Shown piece by piece: positions 23,428 to 33,105 of a stretch of DNA of 34,448 nucleotides. The position numbers and the translations under genes were made by a program. This DNA is from Deltaproteobacteria bacterium (lineage in GTDB: Bacteria; Myxococcota_A; UBA9160; UBA6930): assembly GCA_029261775.1 (NCBI GenBank), contig JAJDAR010000429.1, forward strand, positions 1-34,448, read 5' to 3'. The notes under the pieces are model-generated. The model saw nothing but the letters and a program-made list of their open reading frames with translations. It was not told where the DNA came from and made no database searches. The number at the start of each line of letters is the position of its first letter. Within the stretch, counting starts at the first letter, position 1.

Positions 23428-25223
23428 GCGCGGGCGAGTTCGTCCAGGATCGCGCGACCATCGCGGCGAACCGTCGCACGATGTTCCGTCGCCTCGGCTA
23501 CTACGTTCGCCGCAACGCAGGCGACTACGTCCAGGGAACGATCACCACGATCGTCTACGCCGGCTTCTTCGTCGCGCTGCCCGTCATGGTCGGATGGTGC
23601 GTGCAGGCGCTCACCGAGGGGCAGCCGCCCGAGGAGGTGGCGCGCCGCTGCTTCCTGCTCTTCCTGGTCGCGGTCGGCCGGTCGGCGGTGCGTTTCTTCT
23701 CGCGGGTGCGGATCTTCAACGCCGCGCGCAACATCGAGTACCAGCTCCGCAACGATCTCTTCGAGCACCTCCAGCGTCTGCCGCAGTCCTTCTACTTCCA
23801 CTGGCGCACCGGGGATCTGATGAGTCGCTGCGTCAACGACCTGACCTCGGTGCGCCTGATGCTCGGGCCGGGGCTTCTCTCCGTCGCCCAGACACCGGTC
23901 CTGCTCGGCGCCACGCTGATCGCCATGTTCTGGCTCGATCCCAAGCTCGCCGCCCTGGTGCTGATCCCGTATCCGCTCTTCATCCTGATCTCTCGCGCTT
24001 TCGGCCGGGCCATGCACTCGAGCAACCTGGCGGTCCAGGTCGGTCTCGCGGACATGTCCAACCACCTGCAGGAGACGATCTCCGGGGTCGCCGTGGTGAA
24101 GGCCTACGCGATGGAAGGGACCACGCGGAGCCGCTTCGAGGGTCTCTGTACGGATCTCTATCAGCGGCAGCTCCGGGTCGCCCGCGTGAACGGCGCCATG
24201 CCCGCCGTGACCAGCCTGCTCCCGATGGTCGGGATGTGGATCATCTTCCTGGTCGGCGGCCAGGCCGTCCTCGACCGCGAGATGACCATCGCCGAGTTCT
24301 TCACCTTCTCGATGTTCAACTACGAGCTCACCTTCCCGATCTTCATCATGGGCTGGGTCTTCAACCTCGTGCAGCGCGGCACGGCGTCGATGCAGCGCAT
24401 CGACGAGGTGCTGTCGACGGAGCCTTCGATTGCGGATCGCGAGGACGCGGTCGAAGTCGAGGAGATCGACGGGGAGATCGAGTTCCGCGATCTCACCTTC
24501 TCCTACACCGAGAGCGACCGCGAGCCGGCGCTTCGGGAGCTGAGCTTGCGCATCCCCAAGGGCTCCGTGGTCGGCTTCGTGGGCCCGGTCGGTTCCGGCA
24601 AGACGACCCTGGCGTCGCTGATCCCGCGTCTCTACGAGATCGAGGACGGCAAGGTCTTCATCGACGGCATCGACGTGAACCGGATCCCGCTCGCGACGCT
24701 GCGCAGCCACATCGCCATGGTGCCGCAGGACTCGTTCCTGTTCTCGATGAGCCTGGCCGACAACGTGGCCTACGGCTTGCCGGGCACCGAGGGCGAGGCG
24801 GTGCGTCGGGCAGCCGAGCTGGCGCAGCTCTCCAAGGACGTCGACGAGCTGCCGCACCGCTACGAGACCGTGGTCGGCGAGCGCGGCGTGATGCTCTCCG
24901 GGGGGCAACGCCAGCGGACCGCGCTGGCACGCGCGCTCGCCCTCGATCCGGCGATCCTGATCCTGGACGACACGCTTTCGGCCGTGGACGCCGAGACCGA
25001 GGCCGCCATCCAGGAAGGTCTCGGGCAGGTGTTCCGCGGCCGCACCGTCGTGATCGTCGCCTCCCGGGTTTCCACCGTTCGCGAGGCCGATCTGATCGTC
25101 GTGCTCGATGGCGGACGGATCGTCGAGCAGGGCAGTCACGAAAGCCTGATCGCCCAGGAGGGCCTGTACAGCCGGTTGGCCCACGATCAAGAGGACGAAG
25201 AGCGCGTCGAGGGCGCCGCGTGA
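23424..25223 (+). CDS. Heterodimeric ABC exporter, subunit with degenerate ATP site
   Basis: A 599-residue half-transporter: an N-terminal six-helix ABC exporter domain (about residues 30-335) and a C-terminal ATPase. Walker A GPVGSGKTT (near 388) and the signature LSGGQRQR (near 492) are normal. The Walker B segment is ILILDDTLSAVD, with Asp where the catalytic Glu should be, and the switch region reads VASRVST, with Ser replacing the H-loop His. This is the pattern of the catalytically weak half of heterodimeric exporters such as TM287/288 and BmrC/BmrD. ATG 23424 overlaps the upstream stop (ATGA), and the partner gene overlaps this one (GTGA). The transported compound is unknown: lipid, drug or peptide. 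Confidence 0.92.
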   Translation: MSAGEFVQDRATIAANRRTMFRRLGYYVRRNAGDYVQGTITTIVYAGFFVALPVMVGWCVQALTEGQPPEEVARRCFLLFLVAVGRSAVRFFSRVRIFNAARNIEYQLRNDLFEHLQRLPQSFYFHWRTGDLMSRCVNDLTSVRLMLGPGLLSVAQTPVLLGATLIAMFWLDPKLAALVLIPYPLFILISRAFGRAMHSSNLAVQVGLADMSNHLQETISGVAVVKAYAMEGTTRSRFEGLCTDLYQRQLRVARVNGAMPAVTSLLPMVGMWIIFLVGGQAVLDREMTIAEFFTFSMFNYELTFPIFIMGWVFNLVQRGTASMQRIDEVLSTEPSIADREDAVEVEEIDGEIEFRDLTFSYTESDREPALRELSLRIPKGSVVGFVGPVGSGKTTLASLIPRLYEIEDGKVFIDGIDVNRIPLATLRSHIAMVPQDSFLFSMSLADNVAYGLPGTEGEAVRRAAELAQLSKDVDELPHRYETVVGERGVMLSGGQRQRTALARALALDPAILILDDTLSAVDAETEAAIQEGLGQVFRGRTVVIVASRVSTVREADLIVVLDGGRIVEQGSHESLIAQEGLYSRLAHDQEDEERVEGAA

Positions 25224-27157
25224 GCGGACCGGACGACGTAGGACCGGAGGCGGGCGAAGAGCCGCTCGACGAGTTCGCGGCCGAGGTCGAGTCGGCCCCG
25301 GTGGGGCTCGACATCCTCGAGGAGGAAGCGCTCGGAAAGGCCGTCGACCGGGTGCTGCTGGTGCGGCTCTGGGAGTGGGTGGCGCCCTACAAGGGTCAGG
25401 TCTTCCTGACCCTTGCCATGGTGGCACCGATGTTCGCGTTGGAGCTGGCGCCCGCCTGGATCGTGAAGACGGGGATCGATCGCGTCATGCTTCCCCCGGC
25501 AGAGCTGCCGGCGGCCGGAGTGATCGACACCTTCCTCACGGCACCCGAGGGATGGGATCCGCTTCTCTGGTTGGCGAGCCTCTTCCTGGTCGCCTCCTTG
25601 ACTTCGGCCTTGTTCGCCTACGGCCACATGCTGCTGATGGTCGCGACCGGCCAGGCGGCGATGCGCGACCTGCGGCTGCGCGTCTTCAACCACATCCAGT
25701 CGCTGCACCTGGGCTTCTTCGACACCTACCCCGTCGGCCGGCTCGTGACCCGCGCGACCAGCGACGTCGAGCACGTGGCCGAGATGTTCAGCCAGGGCAT
25801 CGTCGCGTTCGTCACCGACGTGCTCAAGATGATCGGCTTCGCGGCCGTGCTCTTCGCCGTCGCTCCCAAGCTCGCCGCCTGGACCTTCTCCGTCGTTCCC
25901 TTCCTGGCGATCGGGGCCGTGGTGTTCCGGCTCAAGGTCCGGGACGCCTTCCGGAACACCCGGGTGCTGCTGGCCCGGATCAACGCCACGATCCAGGAGA
26001 CGGTCACGGGGATGAAGGTCGTCCAGCTCTTCACCCGCGAGGCGCGCAACCTCCGGGACTTCGAGGACCTGAACGGCGCGCACCGGGACGCGTGGCACAA
26101 GTCGATCTGGTACGACTCGGCGCTCTTCTCGGTCGTCGAGCTCGCCAGCGGTGTCATCGTCGCGATCGTCATCTGGCAGGCGACTGGCTGGGCGACCGCC
26201 GGCACGATCTACCTGTTCATCAACTACATGCGGCGCTTCTTCATGCCGCTCCGGGATCTCTCCGCCAAGTACTCGGTGATGCAGTCGTCGATGGCGAGCA
26301 TCGAGCGGATCTTCCAGCTCCTCGACACCGAGCCGGCCATCCAGGATCCGACGCCGGAGCGTGCCCGGCACGTCGCGGGGCGCGAGGCGCCTCCCGCGCG
26401 GGGTGAGATCGAGTTCGAGAACGTCTGGTTCGCCTACAACCGCGACGAGTGGGTCCTCCGGGATCTCAGCCTGAAGGTGGCTCCCGGCGAGAAGGTGGCC
26501 TTCGTCGGCCCCACCGGTGCGGGCAAGACGACCGTGATCAAGCTGCTGACCCGGCTCTACGAGGTCACGCGGGGCCGCATCCTGCTCGACGGTGTCGACC
26601 TCCGCGACATCCCCCAGAACGAGCTGCGCAGACGCGTCGGGATGGTGCTGCAGGACGTCTTCCTGTTCAGCGGAACCATCGAGGACAATCTCGCCCTCGG
26701 TCGCAGCGATCTGGACCACGGCGCCATCCAGCGGGCCGCGGCCGCCGTCGAGGCCGACCGCTTCATCGCGGTGCTTCCGGACGGGTACCAGACCGAGGTC
26801 CGCGAGCGCGGCACGAACTTCTCGACGGGCCAACGCCAGCTGCTGTCCTTCGCCCGGGCTCTCGCCCACGGCGCCGACGTGCTCGTGCTCGACGAGGCGA
26901 CCAGCTCCATCGACACGGAGACCGAGGCCCTGGTGCAGCATGGCATCCACGTGCTCATGGAGGGCAAGACGTCCCTGGTGATTGCACACCGGCTCTCCAC
27001 CATCGAGGACGTGGATCGCATCTACGTCCTCGAGCAAGGTGCCCTCGCCGAGAGCGGAAGCCACCGGGAGCTGATCGAGCAGGGCGGTCTCTACGCCCGG
27101 CTGCTGCAGCTCCAGAACGAAGGCGGCCGACCCTTCCTCGCGGCCGCAGGTCGTTGA
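25220..27157 (+). CDS. Heterodimeric ABC exporter, catalytic subunit
   Basis: A 645-residue half-transporter with an acidic N-terminal tail of about 40 residues before the membrane domain (about 45-350). The ATPase has GPTGAGKTT (near 430), a normal Walker B with Glu (VLVLDEATSSID) and the H-loop His (VIAHRLST), but a deviant signature FSTGQRQ instead of LSGGQ. Its deviation complements the partner: one composite site is fully canonical (this Walker A/B/H with the partner's LSGGQ) and the other is doubly degenerate. GTG 25220 overlaps the upstream stop (GTGA), supporting obligate pairing. Confidence 0.92.
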   Translation: MSGPDDVGPEAGEEPLDEFAAEVESAPVGLDILEEEALGKAVDRVLLVRLWEWVAPYKGQVFLTLAMVAPMFALELAPAWIVKTGIDRVMLPPAELPAAGVIDTFLTAPEGWDPLLWLASLFLVASLTSALFAYGHMLLMVATGQAAMRDLRLRVFNHIQSLHLGFFDTYPVGRLVTRATSDVEHVAEMFSQGIVAFVTDVLKMIGFAAVLFAVAPKLAAWTFSVVPFLAIGAVVFRLKVRDAFRNTRVLLARINATIQETVTGMKVVQLFTREARNLRDFEDLNGAHRDAWHKSIWYDSALFSVVELASGVIVAIVIWQATGWATAGTIYLFINYMRRFFMPLRDLSAKYSVMQSSMASIERIFQLLDTEPAIQDPTPERARHVAGREAPPARGEIEFENVWFAYNRDEWVLRDLSLKVAPGEKVAFVGPTGAGKTTVIKLLTRLYEVTRGRILLDGVDLRDIPQNELRRRVGMVLQDVFLFSGTIEDNLALGRSDLDHGAIQRAAAAVEADRFIAVLPDGYQTEVRERGTNFSTGQRQLLSFARALAHGADVLVLDEATSSIDTETEALVQHGIHVLMEGKTSLVIAHRLSTIEDVDRIYVLEQGALAESGSHRELIEQGGLYARLLQLQNEGGRPFLAAAGR

Positions 27158-27185
27158 GCCTCCGCGTCGCCCGCCGGAGCGGCGT

Positions 27186-28001
27186 CTAGGCGCGCAGCCG
27201 GACCATCGCCTCCTGGGCGAAGGAGGCGACGAGGCTGCCGTCCCGGTGGAAGGCGTGACCCTGGCCGAAGGCCCGGGAGCCCCCGAGCCTCGGGCTGGTC
27301 TGGGCCAGCAGGATCCAGTCGTCCATCCGGAAGGGTGCGTGGTACCAGAGAGTGTGGCTGGTGACCGCCGTATGGATCCGATCCGGGGAGTCCGCCTGGG
27401 ACAGGCCCGAGAGCGGACGCAAGGCCGTTCCGATCAGGGTGAGGTCGGTCGCATGGGCGAGCAGGCCCTGATGCAGGGCCGGATCGTCGGCCAACGCGGC
27501 CTTCGCCCGAAGCCAGAACCGGTAGTCCGCGGGGCCCGCGTCCCGGACGCCGAGGTCGATGCCGTCCTCGATCCGGGTGTCGAAGGGCAGCATCGAGAGA
27601 TCGGCCGGCGCCAGCGCGTCCGGGGCCGGAACCGCCGGCATCGGCGCCTGGTGCTCGGGGCCCGCCTCGGGAACGTGCAGCGACACGCTGGCCGACAGGA
27701 TGACGCGCCCCTCCTGGTCGGCCGTGATCTGTCGCGTCGCGAAGCTGCGCCCGTCGTGAGGCCGCAGCAGTCGATAGGTCACCGGCTTCTGGAGGTCGCC
27801 CTCCCTCGGGAAGAGGCAGTGAAGGCTCTTGACCTGCTTGCCGGGGGTGTCGCGCGTTGCCACGGCCACCGCCTGGGCCAGCAGCTGGCCCCCGAAGATC
27901 CGGTAGTAGGGCATCTCCAGGTTCGGGCCGGTGTAGGCATCCTGGCCCGCCGGCTCGAGGTCGAAGCAGCGCAAGAGCTGGTCGAGCGTGACGATCGGCA
28001 T
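27186..28001 (-). CDS. tesB: Acyl-CoA thioesterase II
   Basis: A 271-residue double hot-dog thioesterase that hydrolyses medium- and long-chain acyl-CoA to free acid and CoA. The N-terminal half has RIFGGQLLAQAVAVATRDTPGKQVKSLHCLFPREGD, typical of TesB. The C-terminal half has HATDLTLIGTALRP and TSHTLWYHAPFRMDDWILLAQTSPRLGGSRAFGQGHAFHRDGSLVASFAQEAMVR, matching the family's SxDHxxWFHRPFRxDxWLL region. AGGAG precedes ATG 28001. TAGCCT at 28024-28029 on the minus strand is a weak -10 candidate. It is convergent with the ABC exporter genes with a 28-base gap. Confidence 0.93.
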   Translation of the reverse strand: MPIVTLDQLLRCFDLEPAGQDAYTGPNLEMPYYRIFGGQLLAQAVAVATRDTPGKQVKSLHCLFPREGDLQKPVTYRLLRPHDGRSFATRQITADQEGRVILSASVSLHVPEAGPEHQAPMPAVPAPDALAPADLSMLPFDTRIEDGIDLGVRDAGPADYRFWLRAKAALADDPALHQGLLAHATDLTLIGTALRPLSGLSQADSPDRIHTAVTSHTLWYHAPFRMDDWILLAQTSPRLGGSRAFGQGHAFHRDGSLVASFAQEAMVRLRA

Positions 28002-28183
28002 ACGGCTCCTGGTCGGGGCCGGCAGGCTAGCCCGGGCGGGTTCCCGTTGGGTTGCGCGCCCCGCGGGCGGCCTGTTAACTACCCGGAACCCCCAACAGCC
28101 TGAGCCGAGTTCAAAGCCATCCCCCCGGGTCAGCCACCAGGCCTTCTCCAGCCGCGGCTTCCCCGAGGGGACTCGAGGTTCAG

Positions 28184-31100
28184 TTGCGCGTCAAGTCGCT
28201 GCAGATCACGGGGTTCAAGTCCTTCGTCGACAAGACGGCGTTCTCCTTCCAGCCAGGGATCACCGGAATCGTCGGGCCCAACGGCTGTGGCAAGTCGAAC
28301 GTCGTCGATGCGATCCGCTGGGCCATGGGGGAGCAGTCCCCCCGGCGTCTTCGGGGCAAAGGCATGGAGGACGTCATCTTCGCCGGCTCCGACGCGCGAT
28401 CGCCCGTCGGGATGGGCGAAGTGGTGCTCACCTTCGACAACGCCGACGGTCTCGCGCCCGCCGAGTACGCCTCCTACTCGGAGATTGCCGTCTCGCGGCG
28501 CCTCTACCGCTCGGGCGAGAGCGAGTACCTGATCAACAAGACCGCCGTCCGTCTTCGGGACGTGCAGGACTTCTTCCGGGACACCGGAATCGGCACCAAG
28601 GGCTACACCATCGTCGAGCAGGGGCGGATCGCCGAGATCGTCTCGGCGAAGGCCGAGGAGCGGCGCTCGCTGATCGAAGAGGCGGCGGGCATCAGCAAGT
28701 ACAAGGCCCGGCGCCGCGAGGCCGAGCGCAAGCTCGAGGCGACCGACACGAACCTCACGCGCGTGCGCGACGTGCTCGCGGAGATCAAGCGCCAGATCTC
28801 GTCGATCGAGCGCCAGGCGAAGAAGGCGGCCCGCTACAAGCGCCTGCGGGAGCTGCAGCGACTGCTCGAGCTCTCTCTCGCCGCGGACGAGCGGGTCGAG
28901 CTGGTGGCGGGTCTGGAAGAGGGGCGGGGCCGCCTCACGGCGGTCCGGGATGCCGTCGCTGCAGCGGAGGCCCGGCTCGGCGAGCGGGAGGCCGAGCTGG
29001 AGCAGAAGCGGCTCGACCTCGTCGACCGCGAGCGCGTGCTCGGTCAGGGCAACGAGGTGCTCTTCCAGCTGCGCGGCCAGATCAAGGAGCTCGAGAGCCA
29101 GATGAGCTACGAGCGCCGCGAGCGCGCGTCGCTGGCCGAGAGCAACGAGGCGCGGGCGCGCGAGAAGGAGCAGCTCGCCGGTCAGCTCGAGAGTGCGCTC
29201 GAAGAGGCGGGTCGCGCCGGCGACGAGCTGCGCAGCGTCGAGACGGGGCTCTCGGAGGCAGGCCAGGCCATGCAGAGCGCCGTCGCCGAGGCCCGCACGG
29301 CGGAGCAGGACCTGCGGGGGCTCGAGCAGCAGCGCGAGACCCAGAACCAGGCCCTGGTCGAGGTCCTGACGAGCGTGGCCCGGGCCGAGGATCGGATGGC
29401 GGCGCTGGTCGATCGCCGGGCCGAGATCGATCGCAGGCTGCGCAGCGCCGACGAGGTGCTCGAAGTCCAGCAAGGCGAGGCGAGCCGCGCCGACGAGGAG
29501 CAGCGGGCCCTCGAAGAGGGTCTGCGCAACCTCCTCGCGGAGCGGGACCGGCTGATGGGCCTGGTGCGGGATGCGCTCGCCAGCCACGCCGAGGCCGTGG
29601 AGGCGGCTCGCGTCACCGCCGAGCAGCTGCAGGCCGGACTGAGGCTTCGCGAGACCCGCCGCGCCCGGCTCGAATCGCTGAGGGAGCTCCTGGAACGCCA
29701 GGAAGACGTCGGTCACGGCGCGCGCCACCTGCTGCGCCTCACGGGCGACGAGCAGCGCGGGCTCGGGTTGCACGGCCTGGTTCGCGACACCTTCGACGCC
29801 GAGGCGGACGTCGAGAAGGCGATCGAGGCGGTGCTCGCGGAGCGGGCCGAGGCCCTCGTCGTCGACAACGGGCCGCGAGCGCTCGAGGCGCTGGAGGCCC
29901 TGCGCTCGGCCGACGCAGGCCGTGCCGTGCTGGTCCTGCAACGCCAGGACGCACCCGAGAGCCACGGCTTCGTCCCGCTCGGCACGCCGCTGCTCGGTCA
30001 CGTGCGACCGAGGGCCGGCCGCGAGTCGATCGCGAGGAGCCTGCTCGGAGGGGTGAATCTGGTCGATCAGCTCTCGGAGGCGCTCGAGGTCTACGGCTCG
30101 GGACGCATCCCGTGCACCTTCGTCACGCGCCGCGGCGACGTGCTGACCCCCGACGGCGTGCTGCGCGGCGGCGGCGACGCGAGTCAGACCGGCATCCTCA
30201 CCCGGGTCCGCGAAGTGCGGGAGCTGGAGGACGAGGTGGCGCGCCTCGAGCGCGAACTCAGCCTGCTCGAGCAGGCCCAGCGCTCCGCCGACCAGCACTC
30301 GGCCGCGGCCTCCGACGAGCTCGAGAACCTGCGCAACCGGCACCACACGGCCGCCCTCGCCGTCGCGAACCACGAGAAGGATCTCGAGCGCACGCGAGAA
30401 CGGGTGAAGGCGATCGGCGAGGCGCAGGAAGGTCGCGTCGCGGAGCGCTCCGAGTACCTGGCCGAGGCGGAGGCCCTCGAGGAGGAGCGCCTGACCCTCG
30501 AGCGGCGGTTGGTCGAGAGCCGAGAGGATCGCGGGCGCCGCCAACGGGGCCTCGAACAGCTGACGCTCCAGATCGGATCGACGGCCCGGGACGTCTCGCG
30601 CCTGGAGGCCGTCGCGACCGAACGTCGCGTGCAGCACGAGGGCCGCGAGGAGGCCGCGCGGCGCCTGCGCGAGGGGCTCGAGCGCGCCGAGAGCGCCGTC
30701 CGGGAGACGCGCGATTGGATCCAGCGCCGAGAGGCCGAGATCCAGACGGCGGAGACCCGGCGCAGCGAGCTGGCCCGCAGCGTCGAGGAGGCTGAGCGGA
30801 TCCTGGCCGAGCGACTGCGTGAGGAGGAGACGGCGCGGCTCGGCAACGAAGAGAAGCGCGACGCCTACGAGCAGCACGCCGCCCTGGTGCGCGCTCTCGA
30901 GGAGCAGGCGCGCGGCGTTCGCATCGATCTCGAGAGCCAGCGCGATGCCGCACAGCAGGCGGAGCTCGGGCTCCGGGAGCAGGAGCTGCGCCTCCAGCAT
31001 CTCGACGAGTCGATCCGCGAGAAGTGGAACATCGAGATCGTGGACTGGAAGCCGCCGGCCCCGGCGATCCTGGAGGACGATCCCGCTGCTGCGGCCGAAG

Positions 31101-31912
31101 GAACCGAGACCGTGAGCCTCGGAGGCGCAGAGCCGGGCACGGCGACCGGCCCGTTCGACCCGGAAGCCGACCCCGACGACGCGGAGGGCCTGCTGCGCAG
31201 CGCGGGCAGCGACGAACGGGACGCCCGGCGCGAGGCACGCGAGATCAACGAGCTGATGGAGCTCGACAACCCCGGACGCCGGCAGCGACTGGGGGACATC
31301 CGCAAGCGGATCGAAGCGATCGGCGAGGTGAATCTCGGAGCGATCGAGGAGCACGAGGAGCTGCGGGAGCGCTTCCGCTTCCTCGGCGAGCAGAAGGCCG
31401 ATCTCGAGAAGAGCGTCGAGCAGCTGCGCGATGCCATCACGCGGATCAACCGCACCAGCCGCAAGCGCTTCCGCGAGACCTTCGAGGCCGTCGACGAGCG
31501 GTTCCGCAAGAACTTCCCGCGCCTGTTCCGGGGCGGCAAGGCGAGCCTCTCGTTGACCGAGAGCGAGGACGTGCTGGAAGCGGGCATCGAAATCATGGCG
31601 CAGCCCCCCGGCAAGCGGCTGCAGAGCGTCAACCTGCTCTCCGGCGGCGAGAAGACGATGACCGCGATCGCTTTGCTCGTCTCCGTGTTCCAGGTCCGGC
31701 CGTCACCGTTCTTCCTGCTCGACGAGGTGGACGCCGCCCTCGATGACGCGAACGTCGGCCGCTTCAACGAGATCGTGAAGGAAATGGCCGCCGACTCGCA
31801 GTTCCTGCTGATCACGCACAACAAGCGGACCATCGAGATCGCCGACATCCTGTATGGCGTCACGATGGAGGAGAAGGGCGTCTCCAAGCTCGTCGCGGTC
31901 GAGGTCCACTGA
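28184..31912 (+). CDS. smc: Chromosome segregation/condensin protein SMC
   Basis: A 1242-residue SMC protein, slightly longer than average. Head: MRVKSLQITGFKSFVDKT with Walker A GPNGCGKSN (about residues 31-39), followed by IRWAMGEQSPRRLRG and DTGIGTKGYTIVEQGRI. Two long coiled coils flank a hinge at about 520-665 (GLHGLVRDTFDAEADVEKAIEAVL to TPDGVLRGGG). The C-terminal head has the signature NLLSGGEKTMTAIAL (about 1150) and Walker B FFLLDEVDAALDDANVGRF. An acidic low-complexity insert (about 975-1015) sits near the end of the second coil. The start is TTG 28184 with GAGG upstream. SMC loads with ScpA/ScpB to extrude DNA loops and resolve sister chromosomes. Confidence 0.96.
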   Translation: MRVKSLQITGFKSFVDKTAFSFQPGITGIVGPNGCGKSNVVDAIRWAMGEQSPRRLRGKGMEDVIFAGSDARSPVGMGEVVLTFDNADGLAPAEYASYSEIAVSRRLYRSGESEYLINKTAVRLRDVQDFFRDTGIGTKGYTIVEQGRIAEIVSAKAEERRSLIEEAAGISKYKARRREAERKLEATDTNLTRVRDVLAEIKRQISSIERQAKKAARYKRLRELQRLLELSLAADERVELVAGLEEGRGRLTAVRDAVAAAEARLGEREAELEQKRLDLVDRERVLGQGNEVLFQLRGQIKELESQMSYERRERASLAESNEARAREKEQLAGQLESALEEAGRAGDELRSVETGLSEAGQAMQSAVAEARTAEQDLRGLEQQRETQNQALVEVLTSVARAEDRMAALVDRRAEIDRRLRSADEVLEVQQGEASRADEEQRALEEGLRNLLAERDRLMGLVRDALASHAEAVEAARVTAEQLQAGLRLRETRRARLESLRELLERQEDVGHGARHLLRLTGDEQRGLGLHGLVRDTFDAEADVEKAIEAVLAERAEALVVDNGPRALEALEALRSADAGRAVLVLQRQDAPESHGFVPLGTPLLGHVRPRAGRESIARSLLGGVNLVDQLSEALEVYGSGRIPCTFVTRRGDVLTPDGVLRGGGDASQTGILTRVREVRELEDEVARLERELSLLEQAQRSADQHSAAASDELENLRNRHHTAALAVANHEKDLERTRERVKAIGEAQEGRVAERSEYLAEAEALEEERLTLERRLVESREDRGRRQRGLEQLTLQIGSTARDVSRLEAVATERRVQHEGREEAARRLREGLERAESAVRETRDWIQRREAEIQTAETRRSELARSVEEAERILAERLREEETARLGNEEKRDAYEQHAALVRALEEQARGVRIDLESQRDAAQQAELGLREQELRLQHLDESIREKWNIEIVDWKPPAPAILEDDPAAAAEGTETVSLGGAEPGTATGPFDPEADPDDAEGLLRSAGSDERDARREAREINELMELDNPGRRQRLGDIRKRIEAIGEVNLGAIEEHEELRERFRFLGEQKADLEKSVEQLRDAITRINRTSRKRFRETFEAVDERFRKNFPRLFRGGKASLSLTESEDVLEAGIEIMAQPPGKRLQSVNLLSGGEKTMTAIALLVSVFQVRPSPFFLLDEVDAALDDANVGRFNEIVKEMAADSQFLLITHNKRTIEIADILYGVTMEEKGVSKLVAVEVH

Positions 31913-31946
31913 GCCGGTTCGGGGCTCCCCTCCGCGGCGGCTCACC

Positions 31947-32396
31947 CTACGCTGCCTGGGCCTCGTCGAGCGTGGTCGCCCCCGTTCGGGCGAAACGCAG
32001 CGCGACGTAGAGCAGCAGCCCGATCGGCCCGAGCAGGAGGGTCAGCAGCAGGCACGGAACGAGCAGCCCGTGCGGGACGCCGAGACGGCGTGCGTCGCGG
32101 GCCTCCCAGGCGCCGACGAACAGGTCGAACACCAGGTAGTGGATCCAGCCGCCGCACATCGCCCAAGGGTCCGTGAAAAGCAGCATGACCCCGGCGAGGC
32201 TGCCGAACCCCGAGCCCTCGGGACTGCCGCCGAGGCCCTGCACGATCGCGACCGCGTAGGCCACGCCGAGCAGCGTCGGGATCCAGACGCGATGGATCAG
32301 CAGATCGGTCCAGCGCCAGCCCGGCGCCACGACGAGCAGGACCCACGCCGGTAGAACGGCGTTGTTGCAGATCAGGAAGAGGGTTTCGGGGCTCAT
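31947..32396 (-). CDS. ABA4-like (DUF4281) membrane protein
   Basis: A 149-residue integral membrane protein with four helices (around residues 6-24, 37-55, 66-92 and 108-133). FGSLAGVMLLFTDPWAMCGGWIHYLVFDLFVGAWEARDARRLGVPH contains the WxHYLxFDLFxGxWExRD core of the ABA4 family, whose plant member is needed for neoxanthin formation. The bacterial role is unknown. GGAGA lies 5 nt upstream of ATG 32396. It is divergent from the methyltransferase gene, sharing a 97-bp gap. Confidence 0.82.
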   Translation of the reverse strand: MSPETLFLICNNAVLPAWVLLVVAPGWRWTDLLIHRVWIPTLLGVAYAVAIVQGLGGSPEGSGFGSLAGVMLLFTDPWAMCGGWIHYLVFDLFVGAWEARDARRLGVPHGLLVPCLLLTLLLGPIGLLLYVALRFARTGATTLDEAQAA

Positions 32397-32457
32397 CGGT
32401 TCTCCTCAGGGGGGCGCGCGGGGAAACTCCCCTACGCGGCGTTCTTGGGCCTGTTGC

Positions 32458-32463
32458 TAGCAT
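32458..32463 (+). promoter_or_regulatory. Candidate -10 element TAGCAT for the methyltransferase-peroxiredoxin pair
   Basis: TAGCAT lies 30 nt before the TTG at 32494, giving a leader of about 25 nt that includes GAGGAG. It falls in the near-palindrome TGCTAGCATGC. No -35 box is evident. Confidence 0.3.
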
Positions 32464-32493
32464 GCTCGCACCCCACCTCGAGGAGCACCCCCC

Positions 32494-33105
32494 TTGCTCG
32501 AACGCCTTCGTGCTGTCCGCCAGGATCGACCGGTCGATTTCTTCCGAGGCTTCCTCGACCGGCCCAAGGAGGTCGGCTCCGTCATTCCGAGCTCGAGGTT
32601 CCTGGAGCGTCGCGTCGTGCGCGCCGCGGATCTCGCAAATGCACGGGTCGTCGTCGAGCTGGGCCCGGGCACCGGCGGCTCGACGCGAGCCTTGCTCCGC
32701 GCCATGCCCCGGGATTCCGCCCTGCTCGCCATCGAGATCAACCCGGCCTTCGTCCGCCTGCTGCGCGGAAACCATGAGGATTCCCGGCTGATCGTGCACG
32801 AGGGCAGCGCGGCGGAGATCCAGGCTGCGTTGCGGGAGCACGGCCTCGCCGCGCCGGACGCCGTCATCTCGGGTATCCCCTTCTCGACGATGCCCCACGC
32901 CCTCGGCCACGCGATCGTCGAGGAGGTGCACGCGATCCTCCCGCCCGGGGGTCGTTTCGTGGCCTATCAAGTTCGGGACAAGGTCCACGACCTCGGTCGC
33001 CAGGTCTTCGGACCGGCGACGGTGCAGACCGAGCTGCGCAACGTCCCCCCGATGCGCGTCTACCGCTGGGAGCGCGACGGCACGACGGCCGCGGCTCGCC
33101 GATGA
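32494..33105 (+). CDS. PmtA-like SAM-dependent methyltransferase (phospholipid N-methyltransferase type)
   Basis: A 203-residue class I methyltransferase. DFFRGFLDRPKEVGSVIPSSRFLERRVVRA is the N-terminal segment shared by PmtA-type phosphatidylethanolamine N-methyltransferases, VVVELGPGTGGSTRALL is SAM motif I, AIEINPAFVRLLR supplies the acidic ribose ligand and VISGIPFSTMP is motif IV (GxPF). Family members methylate phosphatidylethanolamine towards phosphatidylcholine; related proteins act on other lipids or are rRNA-methylase-like. TTG 32494 is preceded by GAGGAG at 8 nt. Its stop overlaps the start of the peroxiredoxin gene (ATGA), so the pair is co-transcribed. Confidence 0.8.
   Translation: MLERLRAVRQDRPVDFFRGFLDRPKEVGSVIPSSRFLERRVVRAADLANARVVVELGPGTGGSTRALLRAMPRDSALLAIEINPAFVRLLRGNHEDSRLIVHEGSAAEIQAALREHGLAAPDAVISGIPFSTMPHALGHAIVEEVHAILPPGGRFVAYQVRDKVHDLGRQVFGPATVQTELRNVPPMRVYRWERDGTTAAARR

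Noticed and set aside
27158-27185. CTCCG...CGGAG stem between the ABC exporter and tesB as a terminator
   Set aside because: Only five pairs with a ten-nt loop and no T-tract; expected by chance at this GC content.
28130-31354. Open frame of over 1000 codons antisense to smc
   Set aside because: It mirrors the GC-rich third positions of smc and shows no domain or compositional sign of a real protein; smc itself carries full motifs from end to end.
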